A stretch of 64,000 nucleotides of DNA from Macrotis lagotis (GCF_037893015.1 NC_133662.1:273127444-273191443); one strand, 5' to 3'; positions 12,402 through 23,964 are shown, counted from the first letter of the stretch. Numbers and translations are program-made. Notes: a model not told the origin generated them from the sequence alone.

Positions 12402-13184
12402 TCAACAGCAAGACTTCTGACCACAGGTGGTAGTGCAGCAGGCGGGTTTGCAGCAGACGGGCCGGCAGAGGAGGGACACACTGGAGGTGGGGCGGCAGCA
12501 GGCGGTGGCTGGACAGCAGGAGGGGGCACGGCAGCAAGAGGAGGAGGACGTGGTGGTGCAGCAAGAGGGTTTGCAGGAGAGGGGCACACAGCAGGGGGTT
12601 GGACCACACACGGGTCGACAGAGGAGGGAGATGCAGGAGGCTGGGCGGCAGCAACTGGGCTGGCAGCAGCTGGAGACTGGACAACAGGCTGTGGTCACAC
12701 AGCAGCTGGGCTTGCAGCACACGGGCAGGGCCAGGCAGCAGCTGGGCTGGCAGCAGAGTGGGGCACAGCAGCAGGACTGTCCCACACAGGGAGAGGCAGA
12801 ACAGCTGGGGGCTTGGCAGCAGGAAGATCTACAGCCAGAGGACTGGCAGCAAGACTGCTGGCAGCAGGCTGGGGAGCAGGAGGAGGTGCAGGTGGCCTGG
12901 CAAGGGCTGGGTTCACAGGATTGCTGGCAAGGGGTAGGCGGGCAGCAGACTGGGTGGCACACAAGGGTCAGGCAGGAGGCTGGCTGGCAGCAGGGGGCCG
13001 GGCAGCAGGAGGGCCCACAGCAGCTCGGTTCACAGCAGCTCTCTGGGCAGTCGTCCAGCTGCCAGGACGAGCCCATGCAGGAACTGGGCAAGCAGACATT
13101 GCTGCCACAGCTCACATCACTGGAGCAGACCGAGGTGGCTGAGGCTGTGGGCATGCAGGGCCTGGAAAAGCAGGTGTGTGCCAT
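12402..13184 (-). CDS. KRTAP10: KRTAP10-like keratin-associated protein
   Basis: 260 aa, single exon. It has the family order: [70 protein letters not shown], pentapeptide arrays, [20 protein letters not shown], and the tail CGQKSCC. The ATG at 13184 aligns with all paralogues; an in-frame ATG at 13253 lies in what should be 5' UTR. The TATA box is at 13267-13274 and AATAAA at 12084-12089. It lacks the six-residue QKSCCQ-type module seen in the 4.6-kb copy, and has CQQSCEPSPCQ where others have [11 protein letters not shown]. The frame is intact, so it is probably functional. Confidence 0.93.
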   Translation of the reverse strand: MAHTCFSRPCMPTASATSVCSSDVSCGSNVCLPSSCMGSSWQLDDCPESCCEPSCCGPSCCPAPCCQPASCLTLVCHPVCCPPTPCQQSCEPSPCQATCTSSCSPACCQQSCCQSSGCRSSCCQAPSCSASPCVGQSCCCAPLCCQPSCCLALPVCCKPSCCVTTACCPVSSCCQPSCCRPASCISLLCRPVCGPTPCCVPLSCKPSCCTTTSSSSCCRAPSCCPATACCRPTSSVSLLCRPVCCKPACCTTTCGQKSCC

Positions 13185-13264
13185 GGTGGGAGCAGCTGTG
13201 TGTGGGGGGGTTAGGGTGTGAGGGAAGGTGTGGGACTGGTGTGACGGTGGCACAGCCTGGTGGG

Positions 13265-13399
13265 CTCTTATATCCCTCTGCCAGGAGGATGTGTCAAGGG
13301 GAGCCCTAGCTTTCTTCCTTGTTATTGTGTAGGGCTGCTTCTCTCAGAGCCCATCATTAAGTGAGGGTGCCATTGTCCAGATGGCAAGTGGTCCATAAA
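13265..13399 (-). promoter_or_regulatory. KRTAP10 promoter
   Basis: GATATAAG at 13267-13274 (83 bp from the ATG) and TTTATGGA at 13392-13399, both on the minus strand and at the same spacing as in the sister genes. Confidence 0.6.
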
Positions 13400-14149
13400 C
13401 AGCCTCCATTTGGCTTCAATTTCCATCCATTAATAAGCATCTCTGCCCCCCCCTGCTCCTGGCCAGTCACAGGCCTGAACATCCAAGGACAGAAGGGAAG
13501 GCTCTTTTCAAGAAATTGCAGGGTGATGTCAGAGGAGATGAATACTGACAAGTGGGATCAGGGAGGCTTCCTGTATAAGGTCCGAACGGGGAGATCCTGG
13601 ATCTGGAAGAAGGGTGGGGGAGAGGCCTTCTGAGCTTTCCCAGCTGCTTGGGGAGACAGGGCTCATCATGTTTGGGACCAGTGCCACCAAGTAGCATTGT
13701 CCAGGAGCTTTGGGGAGCAGGGTTTGTAACAACAAAGACGTTTGTGTTCTCTGTGACAGCAGATCCTTGGGCCTTAAGTGATGTGTTAGACCAGAGCTTT
13801 TGGATCCTCATTGTGTCTCCTTCCGCAGAGAAGGAGACAAAAAAGTCACCTCTACAAAGTCAAAAGCCAAGGATCAGATGAAAACATATGGGGGAGGGGG
13901 GTCATCTCAGAAAAGAAATTAAAAGCCAGCATAAAGTCGACACTGTCCCATTTTAAATTTTTGTTGCTATTTGGTTCAGTGTGATGCTTAGGCATGTGTT
14001 AGAGGCCCCTCTCCTCTTTGAATTAGAAACCCTGATGTAGAGCGTGCATTGGAAAGAGAAAAGATGGAGACTGCCTAGAGCAACTACTTTGTTATTCCAC
14101 CTGGTGTGAGTGTTATCAGGGCAATTGGAGTATGCCTGGAGAAGAGGGA
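13400..14149. other. Conserved KRTAP10 upstream flank
   Basis: Unit flank shared with 23.2-23.9, 29.7-30.4, 37.6-38.4, 55.2-55.9 and 63.0-63.8 kb. It includes 'tttgtgttctctgtgacag' and the block near 13975 ('cagtgtgatgct'). No gene is recognised. Confidence 0.55.
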
Positions 14150-14440
14150 ATGGCAGAGAGACAGAGAAGAGACACAGAGAGTCAGAGTCAGACAGAGACA
14201 GAGACCAAGAAGACAAAGAGAATCAGAGAGAAAGAGACTGATAAACACATATGACACACATGTGGCTGTGCAAGAAACAAGCATAGACACACAAACACAG
14301 ACATGAAAATATACACATGCATGTGCACACACAGGTGTCGACACAATTACAGAGACATGCACACACACATATACATGCAAAAAAAACAGACACACAAACA
14401 TACACACAACACAACACAACAGACACACATGTACACTTTC
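14150..14440. repeat. GA-rich then CA-rich tract
   Basis: An imperfect 'gagacagaga' purine tract to about 14245, then a degenerate CA-rich tract ('acacacacatatacatgc') to about 14440. The same pair recurs in the other units. Confidence 0.8.
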
Positions 14441-15161
14441 ACAAATTCACACCCCCTGTCCAGGGTCCCCACTGCTGTCCTACACAGGGCCCCTGGGACT
14501 CTCTCTCACTTCTTCTCATTGACCCTGAGGAACCAGAAGCTCCATGAGGAACATCCTCAACGCTTTCCCCCAAACCCATAGGGGCTGGAACTTACCCTCA
14601 GTCATAACTGTTTGTTAGCCAACCCCCCCCCCCCCAGGCAGTGACCCCTGAGGAAGCTTCCTGCCAATCTAGGCCACATCTATGAAGGACCTACTCTGGA
14701 CAAAGCTGGAGAAACAAGTAATGGAAAAAGACAGACCCTGCCCTCTAGGAGCTTATACTCTCCTTGGAGGAAACACTGGAGTCAGGCTAGGTAGGGGACT
14801 GGGGAAACTTTTTGCTGTGGCATCTTGTCCTGTCGAAGTGAACCATGCAGCAGAAGTAAATTGGGGTGTCTCAGAGCTAGTCTCTGCCCCCAACAAAGAA
14901 AGACTCTGGGAGAATTTTGCTTTTCTGCTTCCCAGCCCTCCCTTCAGTGGATCCAGAACTGAAGAAAACCTTCAATGCCCATTAGCCAAATTCCTTCCAG
15001 GTGCCCATGAGCCTGTTCTGACCCTCTTGGGCCATGATATCTCCCCAGAAAAAAATGTGGGAAGCTCCTTCCTTCCCTTCTGTGCCGCAGGCTACCCCCT
15101 GGACCACCAGGCTTCGGAAAAGAGAGGGAACAAGTGATTTTTAGAAGTATCTCCAAGGAAC
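14441..15161. other. Flank between tracts and KRTAP12, with L2-like piece
   Basis: It contains an L2-like stretch (about 14675-14790, 'cctgccctctaggagctta') and a block shared with 47.6-48.0 and 57.5-58.0 kb. A C run lies at 14623-14636. No gene is recognised. Confidence 0.5.
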
Positions 15162-15501
15162 TTTATTACATGTTGTTTTTTTGGGGGGGTCACTGGCATG
15201 GGTGAAGCTAGAGTGGCACCCAAAGTGAGGAGGGGCACTGAAGAAAACCAGGCCTTGCTTTGTCAGGATCTCCCTGGAGAGAAGTCTGGAAGGTTCCCTT
15301 TAGGAATGGGGGCTGCTGTTCGATGGTAGAGTCATGGGGAATGATGAGACCCAGGTAGTTTCTGGCAACAGTGACCTAGCCTGGGTCTGGACTCCGAGCT
15401 GTGGGAAATGAGGAGGACCCTGCTCAGTGACAGGTGGCCCTGATCACAATGATCTGAGAAGTGGATTCTTCTGTGGTCCTCAAGTGAAATGGGAAATGTG
15501 C

Positions 15502-15933
15502 TCAGCAGCAGGAGGGGGTGCAAGAGGTGCCACAGAGTGGGGAGGTGCAGGAGGCTGGCTGGCAGCAGGAAGCCTGGCAGGAGGGCACTCCACACACCAC
15601 AGGTTTACAACACATGGGCACACACAGAGCAGGTTTGCAGCAAACTGGCACACAGCAGGCAGATTGGCAGGGCCTGGACACACAGCAGGCAAGGCTACAG
15701 GGACCAGCCTGGCAGCAGGGGGATGGGCAGGGGCTGCCACCACAGCCACAGGGGGAACAGCTGCCAGCTCCACAGATGGTCTGGCAGCTGGTCACCACAG
15801 GGCAAGCTGGGCGGCAGAGCAGGGTCACACAGGAGGCTGGGCGGCAACAAGGACAAACACAACAGACAGGCTTGCAGCAGACTGGCACGGAGCAGGTTGG
15901 CTGGCAACCAGTAGAGAAACTGGTGTGGCACAT
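15502..15933 (-). CDS. KRTAP12: KRTAP12-like keratin-associated protein
   Basis: 143 aa, single exon. It opens with MCHTSFSTGCQPTC and ends SCTPSCC, both hallmarks of KRTAP12. The middle repeats CCKP.LCVP, CQAGPCS and [12 protein letters not shown]. Expected role: hair-shaft matrix, disulfide-bonding to keratins. The TATA box (GTATAAAAG) overlaps 16015-16022, 82-89 bp upstream; AATAAA is at 15162-15167. Compared with the copies near 26, 34 and 42 kb it lacks the decapeptide CPCPCCVSSP and has Phe for Cys at residue 6. The 3' UTR resembles that of the 48.5-kb copy. The frame is intact. Confidence 0.92.
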   Translation of the reverse strand: MCHTSFSTGCQPTCSVPVCCKPVCCVCPCCRPASCVTLLCRPACPVVTSCQTICGAGSCSPCGCGGSPCPSPCCQAGPCSLACCVSRPCQSACCVPVCCKPALCVPMCCKPVVCGVPSCQASCCQPASCTSPLCGTSCTPSCC

Positions 15934-16012
15934 GGTGGCTGTGGTGGGTGGTTCCTTTGGGAGAGGAGCAGAGAGAAGAGGTGAACTTGGACAGCTCCTT
16001 TCCCTTGTACAA

Positions 16013-16024
16013 GGCTTTTATACA
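16013..16024 (-). promoter_or_regulatory. KRTAP12 TATA box
   Basis: TATAAAAG on the minus strand (16015-16022), at the same place as in the other KRTAP12 genes. Confidence 0.65.
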
Positions 16025-16375
16025 GCTCTGTAGATTGTCTATGTGTAGTATGAGGAAGTGATTGTGTGTGTCTACCACAACAAACAGTAACTGTTGTTCC
16101 TCCTACCCTTCTACTTCCCACATAGCTTATTAAGTTCTCCATAGGTGCTTATCCTGTGTTTCTTAGACCCTCAGATGTTTTGCCTTGGGGCTTCAGAATA
16201 GTTGGGGTCTTCTTAGAGACCTGGCATCTTGTTTACTTCTGTTTACTAATTCATTCCTCTTTCTTCTTTCTAAGCCAAACCCAAGACTTTGGGGTGAGTC
16301 CTTAAAGCAGGATGTCCTACCCTCCTGGTCTCAAGGGGGATTCTTGGTCTCTCCACGACCATCCAGATTCATATA
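16025..16375. other. KRTAP12 upstream flank
   Basis: Shared with 26.5-26.8, 34.6-34.8, 42.5-42.7, 49.1-49.4 and 58.96-59.3 kb ('ttaaagcaggatgtcct', 'cttggtctctcca'). It is interrupted at about 16376 by L1 insertions and resumes at about 18848. Confidence 0.6.
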
Positions 16376-16890
16376 TTTACTTATTTTTTTAAATTGAAAA
16401 TTTTGGTTTATTCTTCCAACTATATGCAAAGATAATTTTCAACATTCATCTTTTTTGTTGTTTTTGCAAGGCAATGGAGTTAAGTGATTTGCCCAAGATC
16501 ACACAGCTAGGTAATTATTAAGTGTCTGAGGCCGGATGTGAACTCAGGTCCTCCTGCCTCCAGGGCCGGTGTTCTAGCCATTGTGCTGCCTAGCTGTCCC
16601 AACATTCATATTTTGATAAGATTTGGAATTCCTATTTTTGTCTCTCCTTCCCTCCCCCCTTCCTGTGACAGCAAGAAATCTGATATGTTATACATGTATA
16701 AATATGTTAAATGTATTTCTATATCAGTCATGTTTTGAAAGATGAATTAGAACAAAAGGTATCAGAAAGCCATGAGAGGGTAAAAGAAGACACAAAGCAT
16801 AAAACAAATGTGAAAACCTAAAACTTGTAACTTTGTTCTGCTTCAGATTCCATATTCCCTTCTCTGGATGGACAAGTCTTGGAGAATTGT
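16376..16890 (-). mobile_element. Older L1 3'-UTR fragment, left part
   Basis: Antisense L1 3' sequence ('gataattttcaacattcat', 'tctatatcagtcatgtt'). It is split by a SINE and then by a younger L1 at 16891, and resumes at 18447. Confidence 0.7.
16450..16600 (-). mobile_element. tRNA-derived SINE with target-site duplication
   Basis: An antisense SINE flanked by 'aacattcat' at 16441-16449 and 16601-16609. Confidence 0.88.
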
Positions 16891-17391
16891 TTTTTTAAAT
16901 TTATTTTTATTAAAAATATTATTTGAGTTTTACAATTTTCCCCTCAATCTTACTCCCCCACCCCAGAAAGCACTCTGTCAGTCTTTACTTTGTTTCCATG
17001 TTGTACCTTGATCCAAATTGGGTGTGATGAGAGAGAAATCAGATCCTTAAAGAAGAGACAAGAAGTCTAAGAGGTTACAAGATCAGACAATAAGATATCT
17101 GTTTTTTCCTAAATTAAAGGGAATAGTCCTTGAACTTTGTTCAAACTCCACGGCTCTTTCTCTGGATACAGATGGCACTCTCCTTTGCAGACAGCCCAAA
17201 ATTGTCTCTAATTGTTGCACTGATGGAATGAGTGAGTCCTTCAAGGTTCACCATCGCCCCCATGTTGCTGTTAGGGTGGACAGTGTTCTTCTGGTTCTGC
17301 TCATCTCACTCAGCATCAGTTCATGCAAATCCCTCCAGGCTTTCCTGAAATTCCATCCCTCCTGGTATCTAATAGAACAATAGTGTTCCAT

Positions 17392-17393
<2 letters not shown>

Positions 17394-17448
<55 letters not shown>

Positions 17449-17451
17449 TAT
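17394..17451. repeat. (TA)n microsatellite
   Basis: A nearly pure TA run inside the L1 3' UTR. A (TA)n at the matching site also occurs at 55869. Confidence 0.95.
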
Positions 17452-17960
17452 CACAGTTTGCTAAGCCATTCCCCAATTGAAGGACATTTACTTGATTTCC
17501 AATTCTTTGACACCACAAACAGGACTGCTATAAATATTATTGTACAAGTGATGTTTTTACCCTTTTTTCATCATCTCTTCAGGATATAGACCCAGTAGTG
17601 GTATTGCTGGGTCAAAGGGGATGCACATTTTTGTTGCCCTTTGGGCGTAGTTCCAAATAGCTCTCCAGAAGGGTTGGATGAGTTCACAGCTCCACCAACA
17701 GTGTAATAGTGTCCCAGATTTCCCACAACCCTTCCCACAATGATCATTATCCTTTCTGGTCATATTGGCCAGTCTGAGAGGTGTGAGGTGGTACCTCAGA
17801 GAAGCTTTAATTTGCATTTCTCTAATAATTAACGATTTAGAGCACTTTTTTTCATATGGCTATGGATTGCTTTGATGTCCTCATTTGTAAATTGCCTTTG
17901 CATATCCTTTGACCATTTGTCAATTGGGGAACAGCTTTTTGTTTTAAAAATATGACTCAG

Positions 17961-18107
17961 GGGTGGCTAGGTTGCACAATGACTAGAGCACTGGCCCTGG
18001 AGTCAGGAGGACCTGAGTTCAAATCTGGCCTCAGACATTTAATAATTACCTAACTGTGTGGCCTTGGGCAAGTCACTTAACCCCATTGCCTTGCAAAAAA
18101 ACTAAAA
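17961..18107 (+). mobile_element. tRNA-derived SINE within L1
   Basis: Sense SINE ('tggctaggttgcacaatga' to 'ccttgcaaaaaaactaaaa'), flanked by 'aaaatatgactcag' on both sides (about 17947 and 18108). Confidence 0.88.
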
Positions 18108-18446
18108 AAAATATGACTCAGTTCTCTTGTATATTTTAGAAATGAGTCCTTTGTCAGAATCATTAGTTGTAAAGATTGTTTCCCAATTTACTACATTTCT
18201 TTTGATCTTGGTTACATTGGTTTTATCTGTGCAAAAACATTTTAATGTAATAGAAATCATCTAATTGGTTTTTGGTGTTCTCCAACTCTTCTTTAGTCAT
18301 AAACTGCTCCCCTTTCCATAGATCTGACAGGTAAACTAGTCCTTGATCTTCTAATTTGCTTATAGTATTGTTTTTTATGTCCTGTAACCATTTGGATCTT
18401 ATCTTGGTAAAGGGTGTTAGGTGTTAGTCTAGTCTTGGAGAATTGT

Positions 18447-18847
18447 CTTTGATTATTGTACTTCTGAGACCATAGTTGATCATCTCACAAAGTTACTGCT
18501 ATTGTGTACAGTGTTCTCTTGGTTCTGTTCACTTCCCTCAGCATAAGTTCATGCAAATCTTCCTAGGCTTCTCTAAAATCTCTAAAGGCTGCTCATGATT
18601 TCTTATAGTACTCCATCACATTCATATACTGTCACTTCTTCAGCCATTCCCCAATTAATGGTCATCCCTAAATTTCCAGTCTTTTGCCACCAGAATAGAG
18701 CTGCTGGATATATTTTTGTTATTGTGGCTCTTTTCCCTTTTCCTCTGATGTCTTTAGGATATTGACCTGGGAGTGGTGTTGCTGGATCAAAAGTTATGAG
18801 CAGTTATATTGTCCTTTAGATGTAATTCCAAATTGTTCTCCAGAATG
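18447..18847 (-). mobile_element. Older L1 3' fragment, right part
   Basis: Continues the host L1 after the nested insertion, with 'gttctcttggttctgttcac' and 'ccattccccaattaatgg'. Confidence 0.75.
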
Positions 18848-19139
18848 CAGACCCAGATATTTATTGAATATTGATTCCATGTTCCGGTGTTCCCCTCTGC
18901 ATGTGTGATGCTGTGGATTAAGAGAATATCACGGTCACTTCTTTGCTCCTGTTACAAACTTCCCAGAGCTTGGGAGGCTGACACTAGGGGCAAGGTTGTC
19001 TCCTCTTCCTGGCCCTAAATAAAAAGATGCCATTTTTAGGTTTGGAGTCTCCAAGACACATGAAAGCCAGGATCCAAGCACTGATTCCTGCACTCAAGAG
19101 GCTTCAGTGGCCTCTGGAAGAAAGTGCATTGCAAATGCT
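18848..19139. other. KRTAP12 upstream flank resumes
   Basis: 'atatttattgaatattgatt' matches the block at 26785, 34755, 42650 and 49325. No gene. Confidence 0.55.
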
Positions 19140-20340
19140 GAGTCCTTCCTCTTTTCCAGCCTCTTCCCTTCTTACTTCCTTTGTCATGCTGAGAGTCAGT
19201 CAAACTGCCCTGCTGGTTGTGTTTTTGGGGAGCTGGTTGGTTTTTGCCCTTCTTTTCCAAAGAGGACACATAGTGTGTCTGCCTGTGGCTGATCAGCCCA
19301 ATCCAAGCTTGGGATGATTTGCTATAGGTCAGCCCCCAAAAGGTCATGGAAACTTTTGGTTTGGATTTTCCTAATTACTGCTTCTTCTGTTTCTTTTGGC
19401 CCAGTACAATTCTGCCTCCTTTATGGAGCACAGTGCCTTCTGTGATGTGGGCACACCATGATGGGTGGTGCTTCCTAAATGTCTTCCATGGGATGATGAT
19501 ATTGACTCCAAAGGCTTTCAGAGAGACCTTGTGAGTGTCCTTGGATCATATTTTCTGACCACTATTTGAACCCTTGCCCTGTGTGAATTCTTCATTAAAA
19601 TGTCTTTTAGGTAAACTTAGATTTGTCATTCTAAAAACATGACCAGCCCCTAGAAGATTTAATGCAGTGGAGCTTGGTGCTCAGCAGTTTAGCTCGAGAA
19701 AGGACTTCAGTATCTGGCATCCTCTCCAGTCAGGTGACCTTCAGAATCTTCCTCAGACATTTTAAATGGAAGTAATTCCATTTCCTGACATGGTGCTAGT
19801 AGACTGTCCTGATTTCACAGTCCTATAGCAATGAGGTCAGCACAATGGCTCTGTAGACCTTCACTTGGGGGTCAGTCTGATACCACTTTTCTCCCACTTT
19901 CTTTTGGGGCCTCCCAGACACCGAGCTATGAGCATTTCGACTTTGGTATCACTGTAAACATCTCTGTAAAGTACACTGCCAAGGTAAGTGAACTCATCTA
20001 GTCTTCAAAACTTCCCCATTTGCTGGTTCCACCTATGAAAGTGTGGTGCTGAGGATTGGAGAATGTCCATTTTCTTGGTGTTAATTGTTAGGTCAAAATT
20101 ACCACAAACAGCAGAGAATGGATCCATACTTTGTTACATCTCAACTTCAGAGACTGCGTCACCTGCCTGTAAGATACCTTAGCCTCTTTGGCTATCTGGC
20201 TTCCTCTGAGACTGACTTCTGCATCATATTTGACAGGAAGTCTTTCCTGATCCATCCAGATTCCAGTGCCTTCTGTCCCCTGAAATGATTTGTTTCTCCT
20301 TGCCCATCTTTATCCTATTTCCTCTGGTAGGACGCAAGCT
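19140..20340 (-). mobile_element. RTE/R4-like LINE fragment
   Basis: An antisense fragment without the L1 that interrupts its relative at 7-10.3 kb. Shared wording includes 'ggctctgtagaccttcac' and 'tggtgttaattgttaggtc'. All frames are short. The clade is uncertain. Confidence 0.6.
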
Positions 20341-21880
20341 CCCTGAGGGCAGTGCCCATGTCAATGTTTTCCTTAGATGTTGCATATTTGCCACAGTCCC
20401 TAGCAGACAGTAGGATTCCTGAATGTGGGTTCACCTCTCTAACTGCCTGTGGGTCCTATGGGCTCTGGGCCCCTTGGGCTTTCTGGGGCTGCAGAGGTTC
20501 CAATGTCCCAATGGGGAGGGAGCTCTGATCCCTGGGTCAGCATTTCCTCAAACAAAGAAGCATTTCACACTCCCCCATCTCTCTGACCTTCTCTATGTTA
20601 TGCTCTTGATGAAGAACAAGAAGCTCCATCTCTTTCTATCTGACATCCCTCCACATCCTGGAGGACACTTGTTGAATCCTCCCTAAGAAATGTCTCAAAA
20701 GAGCCTTCTCCCAAAGTCTGGTTTCCCCCCAGTTTGGGGCTGTCTCCTTCCCCTGTGGAACAGACAGCTGGGCAGCCTCGCTTAAACACAAGGCCCTGAA
20801 TAAAGGCCACTGACCCCTTCCTGGACCAGGTGATAAGAGCATTCTTGCTTCCCTTGTTAAGGACGCTGATTTTCACAAGTGAGAGTCATCCCCCCTGGCA
20901 GGGAAAGTAATGGTCACCATGAAAGGAGGGAGGGCAATTCTCTGTGTATACATGTACATGTGTGTTCATGTGCAAGTGTCCTAGATCCGTGGAGTTTGTC
21001 ATCCTCCAAGGGGACCTGTCATGACAGAAAGTAGCACCTCTTCCCCTTTTCACTTCCTTCTCTGTTTCTACATGCAGAGGGTTCTTTTGGAACTTGTCAT
21101 GGCCCTGAGATGTCATAATCAGCCCCAGTGTGGTTTGGGATGATGTTGTGCTGGTGATGCTGGTAATGAGTTGTCTGGGCTTTGGTTGAATAGAGTCCTG
21201 GGAGCTGCCTGAATTCTGGGCATACAAAGACTGCTTGGAAGGGGAACGTCTCTGGGTGGGCTCCCCTGTGCCCTGACTGACCTGTGAGTCAGGCCCTTCA
21301 ACATGGTCATTCTTCCATGTCTGTGTAGTGCCTTGCCCTTAGGATTGTCAGGGGTAGGTAGAGGTGGCAAAAAAGGGACCTCACTCATTTCCTTTATGAG
21401 TGTCCTGGCTCTGGACCAGAAGGAGTAAGCAGGATCCAATCCAAGAGAACATTTCTGACCATTCTCCTCAGGCCATTTTCCTGGAGAGGTAGTGGCACTC
21501 AGACTGAAATTTCACTTTGCTATGGCAAAGTGTATTGGGCGCCCTGCCCTTGAATTGGACACAATGAGATCAGATATATCAAGCAGTGGAAGAGTTCTAA
21601 GGGAAGTGAATCATTACCTGGTAGAAAGATTGATGGGCATGTACATGGCACAGTGTGGGTGGGAGAGGGATTGGTCATGGCTTGGGTCAGCTCAACCATG
21701 TGACATTTCCTGGTGGGATGATCATTTAATTACTATCTCATGCAACCTTCTGGTCTCCCCAGGCTGTCTTCCCCACTACCCCACTGTAATGGGTCCAAGA
21801 TAAGGAAGGGAAGCAAGTCAGAGTCCAGGAAGGTGAGTTGATGCAGTTTATTGTCAGGTGGGTTCGCATGGGCTCATCCC
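20341..21880. repeat. Unit flank and recurrent KRTAP10 downstream segment, copy 3
   Basis: 20341-21000 matches 10640-11300. From about 21040 the recurrent segment begins ('ctctgtttctacatgcagag'). It runs to the poly(A) signal at 21847-21852. No gene is recognised. Confidence 0.6.
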
Positions 21881-22175
21881 TGCTTACTTTGATCTCAGAG
21901 AGAGGCTGAGATCTGGTGGCAGTGCCAGGATGGTACAGGCTAAGCTGGTTTAAAGTGGCAACAGAAGCTATGGCCAGGGTCAGCCATGGTTTGGAGGAGC
22001 TTGGTGGGAGATTCAGCCTGTGCTGGGGCAGGTGAGATAGTCACTTGGACCTTGGTGGACCAAATGCCTTTGGGGTCATGTTGGGCGGTTGTTCAGCTTG
22101 GTGTTTGAGGATGAATTCAGGAGGCTAACAACAGTTTGGAAGGATTTGAGAAGAGCAGGTGACCTACGGTCAGCA

Positions 22176-22952
22176 TCAAGACTTCTGACCACAGGTGGTA
22201 GTGCAGCAGGCAGGTTTGCAGCAGACGGGCCGGCAGAGGAGGGACACGCTGGAGGTGGGGCGGCAGCAGGTGGTAGCCGGACAGCAGGACAGGGCGCAGC
22301 AGCAAGAAGAGGAGGACGTGGTGGTGCAGCAAGAGGGTTTGCAGGAGAGGGGCACACAGCAGGGGGTTGGACCACATATGGGCCGACAGAGGAGGGTGAT
22401 GCAGGAAGCCGGGGGGCAGCAACTGGGCTGGCAGCAGTTGGACTGGCAACAGCTGGAGGCCGGACAACAGACTGTGGTCACACAGCAGCTGGGCTTGCAG
22501 CACACGGGCAGGGTCAGGCAGCAGCTGGGCTGGCAGCAGAGTGGGGAGCAGCAGCAGGACTGAACCACACAGGGAGAGGCAGCACAGCTGGGGGCTTGGC
22601 AGCAGGAAGACCCGCAGCCAGAGGATTGGCAGCAAGACTGCTGGCAGCAGTCTGGTGAACAGGAGTCGGTGCAGGTGGCCTGGCAGGGGCTGGGTCCACA
22701 GACTGGCTGGCAGGAGGTGGGCAGGCAGCAGACCGGACGGTACACGAGGGTCAAGCAGGAGGCTGGCTGGCAGCAGGAAGGCTCACAGCAGCCGGGTTCA
22801 CAGCAGCTCTCTGGGCAGTCGTCCAGCTGCCAGGACGAGCCCGTGCAGGAACTGGGCAAGCAGACATTGCTGCCACAGCTCACGTCACTGGAGCAGACTG
22901 AGGTGGCCGAGGCTGTGGGCATGCAGGGTCTGGAAAAGCAGGTGTCTGCCAT
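22176..22952 (-). CDS. KRTAP10: KRTAP10-like keratin-associated protein
   Basis: 258 aa, single exon. [66 protein letters not shown], then an array with an extra CCQSNCCQPS step, [20 protein letters not shown] and the tail CGQKS, two residues shorter than its sisters. A cysteine is replaced by Tyr in LVYRPV. The ATG at 22952 aligns with the paralogues (an in-frame ATG at 23021 is in the 5' leader). TATA box at 23035-23042, AATAAA at 21847-21852. The frame is intact. Confidence 0.93.
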   Translation of the reverse strand: MADTCFSRPCMPTASATSVCSSDVSCGSNVCLPSSCTGSSWQLDDCPESCCEPGCCEPSCCQPASCLTLVYRPVCCLPTSCQPVCGPSPCQATCTDSCSPDCCQQSCCQSSGCGSSCCQAPSCAASPCVVQSCCCSPLCCQPSCCLTLPVCCKPSCCVTTVCCPASSCCQSNCCQPSCCPPASCITLLCRPICGPTPCCVPLSCKPSCCTTTSSSSCCCALSCCPATTCCRPTSSVSLLCRPVCCKPACCTTTCGQKS

Positions 22953-23032
22953 GGTGGGAGGAGTTGTGTGTGTGGGGGGGGGTGTGAAGGAAGGTGTAGA
23001 GCTTGTGTGTGAAGGTGGCACAGCCTGGTGGG

Positions 23033-23161
23033 CTCTTATATCCCTCTGGCAGGAGGATGTGCCAAGGGTCTTCTTCCCTATTGTTCTACAGAGCTGCTTC
23101 CTTCAGAGCCCATCATTAGGTGATGGTGCTGTTGTCCAGGAGATGGCCAGTGGTCCATAAA
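23033..23161 (-). promoter_or_regulatory. KRTAP10 promoter
   Basis: GATATAAG at 23035-23042 (83 bp from the ATG) and TTTATGGA at 23154-23161, on the minus strand. Confidence 0.6.
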
Positions 23162-23964
23162 CATCCTCCATTTGGTTTCAATTTTCCCCCTTTAGTAAAC
23201 ATCTCTGAAGCCCCTGCTCCTGGCCAGACACAGGGCTAAAGCCTGAGCATCCAGGGGCAGAAGGGAAAGCGAATGGGTCAAGGGTCATCTGAGCAGAGAC
23301 TAGAACCTTCAAGGTGATTTCAGGAGGGTTTCCTGACAAGGTGGGTCAGAGAGGCTTCTTGTTTAGGATCCAAACTGGGACATCCTGGAACCGAGAGGAG
23401 GATGGGGGAGGGGCATTCTGTCTTCCCAGATGCAGGGAGCATCATACTGGGAGACCAGGAGGCCAGTCTGGCCAGAGGTACGAGTGACACTAAGCAGCAT
23501 TGGCCAGGAGATCTGGAAATCAGGGGAAGGGATTGGACGGGATTGGCACTGGGCAACAACAAAGTAGTTTGTGTTCTGTTTGACAGTGGATCCTTGGGCT
23601 AGTAATGATGTGACCAGATTGGATCATCACTGTGCCTGCTTCCGCAGAGGAGGAGCCAAAAAAGTGGCCCCCACTGTGTTAAAGGCCAGATGCAAATTAA
23701 AAGTATCAGATGAACATGTTCCCAAAGAAACAAAAAAAGGGAAACATTGAAAAAGACTCTTGAACCCACTTCATATTCAATTCAAAGGGAATTTATGAAG
23801 TGGCTTCAATTTGTTTTTGAGTTTATAATCCCTGGTTGAGACGATGAATTAGAGAGGGGAAAGAATTGAAACCATCTAATGGGGCCCCTTCCCTAGTCTA
23901 GGTGTTGCTGATGGACTTGTTATCATGGCTAGTATGAGTATTTGTGTGGAAATGTGCAGAAACT
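23162..23964. other. Conserved KRTAP10 upstream flank
   Basis: The unit flank described at 13400; no gene. Confidence 0.55.

Larger units (their letters stand above)
16891..18430 (-). mobile_element. Younger 5'-truncated L1 nested in an older L1
   Basis: The T-rich left end is the poly-A of a minus-strand L1. The ORF2 C-terminal frame survives in part at 17557-17817 (KDNDHCGKGCGKSGTLLHCW, IPFDPAIPLLGLYPEEM). It is flanked by a perfect 16-bp duplication 'agtcttggagaattgt' at 16875-16890 and 18431-18446. Inside are a (TA)n run (17394-17451) and a SINE. Confidence 0.88.

Noticed and set aside
12427-13221. Long plus-strand open frames across every KRTAP10/12 gene (up to 296 aa, rich in QQ, GLQQ, AAGG or WAGS)
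   Set aside because: They are the antisense of Cys/Pro/Ser-rich codons, which rarely give stops on the other strand. All frames stay open for compositional reasons. No start context, poly(A) signal or codon pattern supports them as genes.
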